The notes under the pieces are model-generated. The model was not told the DNA's origin. It worked only from the letters and a program-made list of their open reading frames with translations, and did not search any database. This document shows, piece by piece, positions 47,197 through 58,051 of a stretch of 64,000 nucleotides of DNA (its first letter is position 1; each line of letters begins with the position of its first letter). Source of the stretch: Rotaria sp. Silwood1 (Eukaryota; Rotifera; Eurotatoria; Philodinida; Philodinidae); the NCBI GenBank assembly GCA_905250075.1, contig CAJNOP010000123.1, positions 147,903-211,902 of the forward strand, given 5' to 3'. Position numbers and translations under genes: made by a program.

Positions 47197-48046
47197 ATGG
47201 ATCAACGACCTATCCAAGAGTCGAATACTCCATCTGGCGATTCAATAAATGCAAATAATATTTCTTTACGAATCGTTATATAAAACATAAACTTAATTAA
47301 AATTTGATTTTTTTTTCAGAATCGCCAACAAGTTACAGATCATATGGGTGTATTGATCGATGAAAATAGTGCTTTACGTCAAGAAAATGCTAATTTATTT
47401 CAACAATTAGATAGACTTCGACTTGAAATAGCACAAAAACAAACGAATCATGATCAACTTTTACAAAAATCTTTATGTAATTTGACAATTACAAATGATG
47501 AATTAACTAATCAACTTAACCCTTTCAATCCCGCATGTCATCTACGAGATGGCATGCAGAACGAAAGAGAAATATTTTGCGTTCTTTCGTCTTCTTAGAC
47601 GACGAATATCATATGATATGGTCAAATGAAAACCACTTCATATGGATATGAATAATGAATCTAGAATTCAAACACATATGATTGTGATAGCTGAACGCAA
47701 GAGAGAGAGATTAAACTATCTTTTTTTCGTATTCGTACAGAACGCAAGAAAATGACGAGATTGAAAGGGTTAATGATTGTCGACAAGAATTAAGTAGTTT
47801 AAAAAAGGAAAATGATAATTATAAACATGAAAATGATCATCTTAAACAAACATTAAATAATTTGCAAAAAGACTATGATCATGTTGTACAAACATTAAAT
47901 GATTTACAAAAAGAATATAATCATATACAAAAAACAATTAACTCATTTACAAAAAGAATATAATCATATACAAAAAACAATTAACTCATTTACAAAAAGA
48001 AAATGATCGTGATACAGAAGAAAATAAGCATTGCAAAAACATTTAA
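47197..48046 (+). pseudogene. coiled-coil protein gene broken by a MITE and a frameshift
   Basis: Exon 1 is 47197-47274 (26 codons); a 45-bp intron follows with a weak GTTATA donor and a good TTTTTTTCAG acceptor; exon 2 starts at 47320. The product is a Leu/Gln/Glu/Asn-rich heptad repeat protein (ENSALRQENANLFQQLDRL, then QTLNDLQKEY units), so an extended coiled coil. A 250-bp TTAA-flanked element sits in exon 2 (47520-47769) and introduces a stop at 47596-47598. Skipping the element and one TTAA puts downstream codons back in frame. Further on, an extra A inside ACAATTAACT shifts the frame to TAA at 47961-47963; that segment is tandemly duplicated with a 43-bp period. The inferred ancestral stop is TAA 48044-48046. 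The gene may still make an N-terminal coil of about 120 residues. Function unknown. Confidence 0.75.
47520..47769. mobile_element. TTAA-flanked MITE (piggyBac-like), 250 bp
   Basis: Flanked by TTAA at 47516-47519 and 47770-47773. Ends are CCCTTTCAATC and GATTGAAAGGG. TTAA targets with CCC-starting ends are the hallmark of piggyBac elements (established knowledge). It contains a small hairpin GCATGTCATC..GATGGCATGC and no transposase frame. Confidence 0.88.
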
Positions 48047-51000
48047 TTAAAAGAAAAAGGCTTATACATATAGTAATGATTAGATTGTCTGATTCTCATT
48101 GTTAATTACTTGTAAACTTCGATTTTGTTTTCTTATTGATAAATAAACAAGATGTTGATCATTTCGATCCGATGTTTTTAATGAAAAATATAGATAAACT
48201 GCTTTCAATGTATGTACAGACTGCACGTATACATGAAGATTTTTTGCCGAATTGTTTCAAACAATATAGAAATTAACTGAATCGAACAATGATTAAAAAG
48301 TTGAAAAAAATTTGATCCTTTACTGTGTCAGAAATAATAGCACGCTATTGACACTCAAAGATTAGAGAGCTTATCCTTGATCAATTGATTCTCTGGCTTT
48401 AAGCGTCTTTATTTCAGCAATTAAATTTTAAGTATTTCTTTCACTGGTTCATTTTATTTGTGGAGAATTTAAGATAGCAATATTTCCAGCATTATTTACT
48501 TTTTCACTTCACAAAATTTCGATGTTTCTAAGATAATTTTTCTATAAAATGAACTCAATTTTGTAAAAACGAATATCTTGAAAAATTACTAGATCTTTCC
48601 TGTTTGTTTTGGAACATGCTTATCTGTTGCGTAATGATTGTACAGAGATTAATTCAAGAGTTTTGTTATCCTATATATCTATCTGTTGTGTTTACTTGTT
48701 GACTGAAAAATAATTCGATTGTAGCAAAGATATCACCGAATGACAGGTATCAAAGAATTATTTATTTTTTTCGCAATCGTTTTAGCTTTGAAATACATCT
48801 TTGGAAAAGCAATTATAGGTTCTGATAGCTCGTGAAATTTCCTATCGTCATATATGTTTGAAGCTTTTGGTTTTCAATCATTTTTTGACTCATAGTCAAA
48901 TATTGCTGGTAATAGGGTTGCTACGTTACCTTTACTTTACTACAGTTATCTAAGCAAAAAGTAAAATATGCCAATCGTTTAAGGACTAATCATCCGACTT
49001 CAAGTGAGTCCTAGATCGGAAAAACTCGGGTTTGACATTCAGTATTAAATTATCAATAATTTAATCTATGGATGACTCAAATTGAAAATACACTACCCTG
49101 AAGTATGCCTGGAAAAGCTATAGATATCACTCTCAGATATCTGCTGAAAAATTATGAAGACCATTTGTACACTATGTATTAACATCAAGTTAATCCTTTG
49201 TATCAGCATCTGTTTCAAGTATTTTTTCGAGTGGAATATTATCGGATTTTTATACTCCTACTGCATACTAAATTTACCCTTTACAAGTAACTACGTAATC
49301 ATGGTAGTTAGTGACATGTAATTAAGAGACGTTCCACGAAAAAATCAAATATTTTCGAATATCAAAAAACATGACGATTAACCGCTTGTGAATTTGAGCC
49401 CTTAGAATTTTCAGGCCTTGCGTACCATAGATGAATTCAAAACATTAAAGTCTAAAGATTTATCTCTGGTTTTGCTGCAGCTATCAGACCACAGACAACT
49501 GCAAAAAAAGAGAAAAGAAGAATGAAAAATTAACCTATACTTTTGTTTTGAAATCTTTCAATCACAAACGTTTTCGCTATTCAAATTAGGTCATACACTA
49601 ACTGATAGAGCTTGAGTTGTTCGACAAAACTATATCTATGGCAGTCCTCTATGATCTCAATGTAGAATCAAAAAAGTCCAAAAACCGTGTCTTTTACAGT
49701 ATTTTGCCCTAATATCTAAGGGTGGAACTGATGGCGAAAAACTTTATCTCAATTTATAGCTCATTCAATTCTGCATCGACTCATATATTAAACACTATTT
49801 GAAAATGTTCGAGCAGTGAAATTGTCCAATGTGAATATCGGCCATTGGCACTATATTTTACTTATTTCCAAGGTCAGAATGTACTCATGGTTTTATTATT
49901 TTTTTCTTCAAAATATTTTATATTTGCAATTGACTTAGGGTGTGGGCTGTGAGTGTAGTATGAGAATTCTCCTCACTTACATCCATACCCACACCCTCAC
50001 CCCTGATCATTCTTGGCATATTGGAAACTGTAATGGCTACAGGTTGAAAGAAAGAGAAAAAGATTTCATAGTCTACATGATCATTACAGTTTAACAGATT
50101 CTTCTTTATCAAACAGCACCTTAAAGCTGTCGTTAACAAACTCATAATGACAAGTGCATATTTTAAAGCTTATTCTATTAGGCAAATTAAAATAATTATA
50201 AAAGACGGATTCGATTAGTCTTCTTTTAAAATTAGAACAGTGTGGTGTACAATACAAGTCAAGATTCTTCATTTTAATAACCAATTATAGAAGTAATTGT
50301 TAGAGAGAAATAACAACGTAAATACTTATTATATCAGTCGAGGTAAAATAACAACTTCAATGAAACATCAATAAAATACGATTACACTTTTACATTATGG
50401 TTTAAGAGTTTCTGCGCCTATCGGTCTTTTTTCTACCTATATCATTCATCTTTGGAAAAATTGCATCAAAAGTAGTTGATGGACAACACAAGAATAAACA
50501 TGGTATGTCTTAAAATATTCTTCATGCACATCAAAAAACCTATTTTGGAAAACCTAATGAATATTTATTGTATATTAGAAATTTTCGAAACCGTGCATTA
50601 ATTCGTCACTTAATTAGATTTAAATGAAACTTTGTAATGTAACAAAGGACCTATTTTTGTTTCTACAAGCTTTAACTACGTTTGATAAAAAATAATTAAT
50701 GATTTCTAATGAACAGTTCGCAAAAAATATTTTAGATTTTTCATTGACACTGCAGCGCTCTCAATTTTACTGGAGCATTAAGGCTAAATTGAGTTTTCTT
50801 TGAACAACTCATCAGGATAAGTAATGAAATCTTTTCGGTAATTAAGAAATATTAATGAAATGAAAAGGTAGTGCAAAAAATATCTTATATAAGAGTAATA
50901 TTAGGACTAGGATATTTCTTATGTAAAGTATCACACAAAAATATGACAAATTGGTTTTAATTTATATTCAATAATTATGAAAGGTGAAAAAGTTACATGT

Positions 51001-51411
51001 AAAATGGATATAATTTATAAGAAATTTACATTTATAATCAATGTCAATTTCTCAAAATTTTATTTACGCGTAAATTAAAATAAAGGTAAATGTCAATTGA
51101 TACCCCTAACACCCACTCACACTTCAGATCCATCGTGACTGGCCCGGTCCGATCAGTTTGAGTCAGATTGAACCGACTACCGGTCAAGAAAAAACCTGAC
51201 CGATTACATCTCTGCTGGGGAGAATTTTGCAATTACGACTACCCACATAGAAAGTTGTTCGTTCTTTGTTAAGTAATTTATGCAAAGTGTTTTGCTCGTT
51301 GACAAAGAATATTACACAACACCAAAAACCAAACAGCATTAATAGTAAATATACAATGGTGATAATCGTTCGAGCCGCGCTCTCAGGATATTCACTTGAA
51401 GCCCACTTTCC
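48047..51411. other. intergenic, AT-rich with two odd patches
   Basis: No gene recognised. At about 49936-50000 a GGGTGTGGG..CCCACACCC hairpin stands out. At about 51100-51200 a GC-richer patch with CGGTCCGATCAG-like sequence could be the edge of an old element. Confidence 0.5.
49936..50008. repeat. GTGTGGG/CCCACAC imperfect hairpin
   Basis: AGGGTGTGGGCTGTGAGTGT pairs imperfectly with TTACATCCATACCCACACCC about 25 bp downstream. Similar in style to 12331-12470. Confidence 0.5.
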
Positions 51412-51882
51412 TTATGAGCCAATAGCATATGGACGCAGAATTCCGATTCTGCTATCCCGGAAGCAAATCGATACTCGACATCTGTTTTTATTGAAGACCG
51501 CCTGTTTAATTAATAGAAGTGGATCATTCAATAATCTTGAGCGTTCCTGAGCTCTACATGAGCCATAATAGAGTACTCCAAGTGAACAAATGCAAGCAAA
51601 ACATATCGATTTGTTTTTACGAATGTCATCACTATGTTTTCTTGTTAGTAAAAGAATTTTTTTCCTTGCAGCATCAAAACCTATCCAACAAATTTTAGCA
51701 AGTATCAAACAATTTTCAGAACAATTCTTTACTGTGCTAGCTCTCCTCGATATGATAGAGTTCAAATCTAAAATAATTTGAATATTGATTGTTGAATAGA
51801 AGATGGATAGCAATATCGATCTATCCACCTCATACATCACTGTATGAGGAAATAATACAAATTCATAAGAAAACAAAAACAA
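51412..51882 (-). other. open minus-strand frame of unknown status
   Basis: A 156-codon frame with a Cys-rich middle (CFACICSLGVLYYGSC) and a basic stretch. Past its stop, the same frame continues as another hydrophobic segment (VYLLLMLFGFWCC) to about 51070. This might be a decayed or multi-exon membrane protein, but no splice sites or family match could be shown. Treat as doubtful. Confidence 0.2.
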
Positions 51883-52440
51883 TTCTTTTTAATAATATTT
51901 TCTTTTGCTTATTAAGTTGTAAATATTATATATTGATAAAACGATCTTATGCATAATACTAGAGGAAAACTGTTCACCGTTCACAAAGTATGATTGCAAA
52001 TTGTATCTAATTATTGCAAATTTATATGTCCAATTCTAGTTTAAAATAAACGTGAAATAATAATCTAAGAAAGTATAATTTCTGTTTGTTTTATAACACA
52101 TTTCACGTTCTATTTCGTATCACATGTTCTTCTAGTAATTAGATATCATTTATTAAATAAATTTCATCATTCATATCTTGCACTTTATCATGTTTAATCG
52201 ACGTATAATTTGAAATTCACAGTAATTATTCTGATTCAGATTCATATGCTGGAAGTAACATATAGTTTACCAATTCGTACAGGAGAATTTTGTTGCATAG
52301 TTTCAAGTTTAATATCTTCTTTTCTCTTGATTAGCATTTACTCGAATGGTATCATGTTTTATATTTGTACTAGAATTCAATATACTCTCCCATGTGAAAA
52401 TTTAAGCAGAAAAGCTCGCTTAATGCAGCTTAAATTTCTC
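51883..52440. other. intergenic
   Basis: A 78-codon frame at 52210-52446 is hydrophobic and AT-driven; not called. Confidence 0.4.
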
Positions 52441-52631
52441 GCTTAAAAGCGCACATTTTAAGCTACTAAAACGCGCTTACAATTACGTTTTTAAGCACTT
52501 TTAAGCGCTTACAATTGGATATCTAAGCACTTTTAAGCGGTGGAATCAGTAAGCGTTGCAAGGGCTTAAAAGCGCACATTTTAAGTAGCTGAAAAGCGCT
52601 TGCAGTCGCATGTTTAAGCGCTTTTAGGCAC
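52441..52631. repeat. AAGCGCTT-rich repeat, two units of about 66 bp
   Basis: GCTTAAAAGCGCACATTTTA occurs at 52441 and 52564, each followed by a similar TTTTTAAGC(A/G)CTTTTA(A/G)GC end. Many partial AAGCGCTT copies lie between, several self-complementary. Confidence 0.75.
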
Positions 52632-52739
52632 TGGATCTCAACGAACAGACATTCGTAGATGATTCGCTCTCACTGCCATCACAAGGTGCCTGTATGCAGA
52701 GTACCACTAGAATATCATAACCCTAAAATGACTCTGGAT

Positions 52740-53145
52740 CTTATCCATATTTGATTCAGATAATGACTTCTTACCAAATTCCTGAACCAATAGCTTTTGA
52801 AAAGAAACATATCTTTGAACTTCGTCTTGCAACTTTGTATAAGCGAAGGCCTTAATGAGGCTATTTCATACACAAAATTTCATTAATTTTCAGTACTGCA
52901 ATGTCAGCATATGAATTTCTCAAAATAACTGTATTTTGCGCAATACTTGAAAGTGTATATTTTTTGAGAAATTCACATCCTGGCATTGCAATATTCAAAA
53001 TAAATGAAGTTTCGTATATGAGATAGTCTGATTGAGACCTTCACGTATACAAAGTTCGAAGTCGAAGTTCAAAAATATAGTTTTTACATAAGCTATTAAT
53101 TCAGAAGTTCTGTAAGAAGTCATTATCTGAATTAAATATGATAAG
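52740..53145. mobile_element. palindromic MITE-like element, about 405 bp
   Basis: Arms of about 200 bp around a centre near 52942. Left CTTATCCATATTTGATTC and right GAATTAAATATGATAAG are complementary, as are the ATTCAGATAATGACTTCTTA blocks next to them and the central TGAATTTCTCAAAA pair. Confidence 0.8.
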
Positions 53146-53168
53146 ACTCAGTTAGACAAAAAATGAAA

Positions 53169-53261
53169 GAAAAACGCGTTAAAATTTTAACGAAAAGAAA
53201 ATCACAAAAAGCGTACATTTTTCCGATTTCGTTTTCATTCCAGAAGTTTAACGCGTTTTTA
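53169..53261. repeat. short inverted repeat AAAAACGCGTTAAA
   Basis: AAAAACGCGTTAAA at the left and TTTAACGCGTTTTT at the right pair around a loop of about 64 bp, between two larger palindromes. Confidence 0.65.
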
Positions 53262-53278
53262 CAAGTTTGATTTCAGAC

Positions 53279-53580
53279 CTAAGTAAATTGTCAGAGAAAA
53301 GTGTTCTACTCGTAGACTTAGTTTGCATAAAAAAAATTGTTCAGACGAGCACTTAGTTATGACAAAATTTTTATCATCTTTTAATAATGTCTTATTACTT
53401 TAATTTTCTACTGTAAGAATCTCTAGTTTGTGACAGAGATTCTTACAGTAGAAAATTAAAATAATAAGACATTGTTAAAAGATAATAAAAAATTTGTAAT
53501 AACTAAGTGCTTGTCTGAACTATTTTTTTATGCAAACTCAGCCTATGAGTACAACAATTTTCTCTAACAATTTACTTAGT
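53279..53580. mobile_element. near-perfect palindrome, about 302 bp
   Basis: Arms meet near 53430. CTAAGTAAATTG at the left pairs with CAATTTACTTAG at the right, and the inner CTACTGTAAGAATCTCT pairs with AGAGATTCTTACAGTAG. Pairing weakens outside these limits. Confidence 0.85.
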
Positions 53581-53726
53581 TCAAAAATCAAAACGCTTAG
53601 TAACGAGTATAACTGTACGATAAAAACTATTCTAACTACAAGAATCTCATCTGATTACAAGACGTTGCGTGAAAGTAACATATATAAAAATGTCTGATAA
53701 GTTTCGGATCCATTTTGACCTTTTTG

Positions 53727-53960
53727 TTTTTGTGATTTCAAAACGTTTTATTTTTGTTTTTTTTTCAAATCATCTTGTCTTCATTAAAATGAAATAAAAG
53801 CTTTTTAAATAAAAAATGTCTTTTATGAACAGAAAAAAGTTTCGTGTTTCTTATACATTTTGTACACTTTGCTACAAAAAACCAAGTGTATAGATACATG
53901 GTGTTCTAAAAAACACAGTGTACGCATACATTCTATTTCAGATTCTCATTAAAAACACTG
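53727..53960 (+). repeat. dispersed direct repeat, copy 2
   Basis: Nearly identical to 46329-46566 and in the same orientation. High identity implies recent copying. No clear terminal inverted repeats. Confidence 0.9.
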
Positions 53961-54367
53961 ATATGAAGTAACAGTATAAATGACCATTTCTAGTCATTTC
54001 GACAACTATAATCGTCAATTTATTTAGTCAAAATACTTTTGAATGCATATTTCCATAATTAAAACTATTCGAGACATTAAATAATATTATGTTATCTATC
54101 AACAAAATCCCGAAATAAAAGTATTTATTTGAGTCATGATTTGAACAGATGACGCTAATGAACAGAAAATTCTTTATCAAAATTTGTTTTTTAAATAATC
54201 AAAAATGCTTGATAAATCATTTGAAAATATCTTTTGAAAATTTTTTCATTTAAAAATTTTAACAAATCTAATAGAAACAAAACACAAGGAACTAATTAAT
54301 CAACCAATCGATTGACATATAGCATATCTTCTTCTATCAGCATTTGTAATTGTTGTTAAATTCAACA
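53961..54367. other. upstream region of the MTCH gene
   Basis: AT-rich; no promoter element can be assigned with confidence. Confidence 0.4.
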
Positions 54368-57007
54368 ATGAATACTCCACCAGCAGTTTCTACTACAAGA
54401 TCAAAAGTATATGATTGTTTTTAATTTTTCAACATCAAATCTTCAGTAGCAGATCTAGAGTTCTAAGAAAAGGGGCGATCATGATTGCCAAATATATTTT
54501 TGAAGTCCATTATAAATCATATTGATTCATTTTTTTTAGCATTGTCTACTGAGAAAAAAAAGGAAATTGAAAATGAGGAACGATCGTCCCTATCGAAATC
54601 TTCTTTAATTGTAAATTCTTATTTTTCAATTTCAGGATGGTTCTACATCGAACGATGATGTTCAAACTGGTGAACATATTTCAACAACATCATCATTATT
54701 TCAACCAACTGGTACATCTCCTCGAGCACAAGTCACAGTTGGATCTACTGCAACACCTAACACAGCTAATCCAACATTTGCAGTATTAAAAGCAACAACA
54801 CTTCAACAAGCTTTAGGACATCCTGTAACTTATGCACGAGTATTAATGCAGGTAAGAGGAAAATAAAAAACTAAATTCTATTTTTATATATATATATAGT
54901 TATTGTATGTATTTATTTAGATTGGATATGAACCATTACCTGCTTATCGTGGTAAAACTTTATTTGGAAAAGAAACTTTATTTTATCCAAATGTTTTTCG
55001 ATATCGTTAGTTGAATTTATTATTAAATTAAAAATCTAGAAAAAATTTTTATGTGATTTAGTTAAATATGTTTATAATATTGATGGTGTTATGGGTTTAT
55101 ATCGTGGATTTGGTTGTACACTTTTATCAAAATTAGTTTGTTGGTATACAACAACACAAGTTGATCAGGTGATTATGAAATTAAATTTTAAAAATTAAAA
55201 CTAATCCGTTTGTTTGTTTGTTAAAGCTTCTTGGACCTGTTGAAGTAATAGTACCAAATGATGAAACTAAACCAAGATGGAATGTTTGTGTGAAGAAAAC
55301 TTTACGAGAAGTACGATGTCAATCATGGGGAATTTTATTATCACATCCATTTCAAGGTATAATAGAGGGGAAAATTCTTTTTTTTTTTTTTCTTTGAAAT
55401 TTTTATGTATAATTAGTTATGGCAATACGATGTATGGGACAATTTATTGGTCGAGAAAATGTTTATTCATCAATAAATATTATTCAAAATTTTCAAGAAA
55501 TTTATAATAAACAAGGAATTGGTGGATTTTTTGTGTATGTAAAAGTTTTGAATTATCATTTGAAATTTTTTGTTTTTCTTTTTTATTATTGAAATAATAG
55601 TGGTTTAATTCCTCGTTGGTTACTTGAAATAACTACTATTATTATATCAAATGTACTTATTCATATGCTTAAAACACAATTACCTACACAAAGTGAAATG
55701 TTACCATTATATGAATATTTCGCTGCTGTAAGTTTTGTATTGATTTTCTTAAAATCAATGTCATTGAAAAAAATTAACTGTATATGAATTCATCAAATTG
55801 CTCTCTCTATATATATGCTTGAAAGAGTTATACGAAATTTGTTTGATTTTTATCATAGAACGAAGTATTATTAAGAAAATTGAACAAAAAGTTTGTTTTT
55901 TTTTAAATTAATAAATGTTGTAGATTTTATAATCTTGAAAATATTAGTGATAATGATTGATTTCTTCTTGAAATTGTTAGGATTAGGACACTAATATTTT
56001 GACATAGTATTTTAACTGAAAACAAATCTTCTATTAAGTTTTCCTAGTAATACTTATTTCTATGTTTAAAATCAACAAAACAATTATAATTTTGTAGAAA
56101 AAAATCTATTAATCTCAATTTTTTTCGAATTATTTTAACTTAAAGATTTCCTCCATATGTGCAAAATATGTCCTTAAAAATGATGAATCATTTCGAATAT
56201 TTCTCGTATATGTTCCAATGGATAGTAATGTACTTCCCATTTGTAGAAAAGTTAAGATAAACTATAAATAGAAATACGTATTAGAGAATCGATTGATATA
56301 CGGTATCTTTCTCTCAAGGTTATTTAGTTTGAAGCATTTATGTACTATAATATCTATTTATAGAAATCAATATTGAGAAATTAGCATACAAAAGAATAAA
56401 TGTTTTGCTTAATTTTTGTTATCATTGAACTAATCAACTCTCATCATTGACATATATACAGAATTCATTTTTAACTAAACTTCAAAAAGAAAAAATATAA
56501 TATTCCAATGAATCAATCTTATTATGTTAATGAATCATAGAATATTTGATAAGATTCTTACAAAAAAAAAACAATGCTGTAGATAATATATAATTTTCAA
56601 TAGAATGAAATCTAACATTCTCTATATATATGAAATGTTTAAAAACATTTATTTTGACAAAAAAAAACCATTAAATTATTTTTGATAAATTTTCTTTTTA
56701 TTTTAGTTTGTTGCTCAAACTGTTACTTATCCATTAAGTGTTGTAACAACAATAATGACCGTTAATCGAAGTGGTCTTCGAGCTGGTATGTTACCTATTT
56801 CGCCTATCTATGCAAATTGGCAAGATGCATATAAACAATTAAGCAAAACTGTACGTCATTTTCTTTTAATTGAAACTTTATGATTATTGAATTTTAATAT
56901 TTTTTGTTTTTTAGGAACAATTAAAACGAGGTTCCAGTTTTTTTAATCGTGTTGCTATTGGTACATTTGGTCTTCCTGCGCCGGGCACACCAATTCCAAA
57001 TGCTTAG
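54368..57007 (+). CDS. mitochondrial carrier homologue (MTCH1/MTCH2 family)
   Basis: Nine exons join without a break to 352 residues: 54368-54406, 54636-54851, 54921-55005, 55062-55168, 55227-55356, 55417-55534, 55601-55727, 56707-56850 and 56915-57007 (TAG 57005-57007). After a Ser/Thr-rich N-terminus of about 60 residues, the MTCH pattern is clear: HPVTYARVLMQIGYEPLPAY, then GLYRGFGCTLLSKLV, LLSHPFQVMAIRCMGQFIG, IGGFFVGLIPRWLLE and a final TYPLSVV repeat. These are degenerate versions of the PX(D/E)XX(K/R) carrier signature, as is normal for this family. MTCH proteins sit in the mitochondrial outer membrane; in vertebrates MTCH2 acts as an insertase for tail-anchored proteins and binds tBID (established knowledge). 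The length fits the family. Intron 7 (979 bp) is much longer than the rest. Confidence 0.93.
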
Positions 57008-58051
57008 ATTAATTTTTTTCTTTTTTTTTTTTTTTGTCTAACTCTTTTACATTTATTTTCCGTTTGAAAAAAAAAAAAAAGAAAACCTTAGATTAAATAA
57101 ATAGATAAACAGATAAAACACTTCATTTTATGTATGGTCAAGGAAATGTTACTCAGAAAGAAGTGAATAAAATTGTCGGCTACCTATGACCGATAGGTCA
57201 CTATATATATATATATTCTTCTTTTTCCCTCGCTTTATTCTTGTATAGAAAATATTTGACCTTGTGACCTGCATTCACATGGAATACACTCATGTATTCA
57301 AATATTATACATCAATAGAAAGTATTTAATGATTGGTAAGTACGAATGCTATTTAATCTGTCTATGTACAATTGCAGTATATAATGTAATGATGTTAGAT
57401 TTTTCTCTATATGTAAAACAATGACAACAGAGTATGGCGTGATATTTTCTTGCCAATCTCGTACGATACTATCGTGGGCACTGTTTTTTTTCCTTTTTTT
57501 TTCCTGTTCTATGACGACTTGTTTGATGAATATATTTACTCATTGTGCTTTTGTATCACCCGATTTATCGTTGAAAGATTTTTCGATGATACAATGGGAA
57601 TACAAAATTGATGCGGAAACAGACAAATAGGCGACATGTGTGAAGAATTTACGTGTTTTTTTTTCGAAAATTGTCTATGAGGTATATTTTGTCATTGCGC
57701 ATATAATTTTATCTTTCGCCTCCACCAATCTTCCATTAGAAAATAGATACCATAGTCAAGAAGAATATAATCCATAAACTATATATCAAAAATTAAAGAG
57801 AAACAGAGAGAATTAAGATTAAAGAAAATAAGTGTTATTTATTTTTCTTTTTGTCACCAAAAGTTCGTTATGGGTCATATTTAAGTGTTTATGTGAAGAT
57901 TTAACACCCGGAGTCTTATCTTAAGCGTTGTCCTCCACGACACTTCAAAAAATAGAATATGAGATAGTGTTTGAGCTCGCTCTCTAGTTTTTTTTTTTTA
58001 TTCCTCCTACACATTCCACCACGTGTGTATCAGTTAAAAAAAGAGACAAAA
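57008..58051. other. intergenic with MTCH poly(A) signal
   Basis: AATAAA at 57096-57101 follows the MTCH stop by about 90 bp. The 69-codon frame at 57421-57630 has no support. Confidence 0.5.
57096..57101 (+). terminator. poly(A) signal AATAAA
   Basis: The nearest AATAAA downstream of the MTCH stop, on the same strand. Confidence 0.45.

Noticed and set aside
51100..51200. Possible tRNA or other structured RNA in a GC-richer patch
   Set aside because: No A-box/B-box pair or cloverleaf could be drawn.
51412..51882. A real minus-strand membrane protein gene
   Set aside because: Suggestive hydrophobic stretches but a stop interrupts the frame and no splice sites could be shown; kept as a low-confidence entry only.
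57421..57630. 69-codon frame after the MTCH gene
   Set aside because: No motif or splice partner; within a stretch of simple T-rich sequence.
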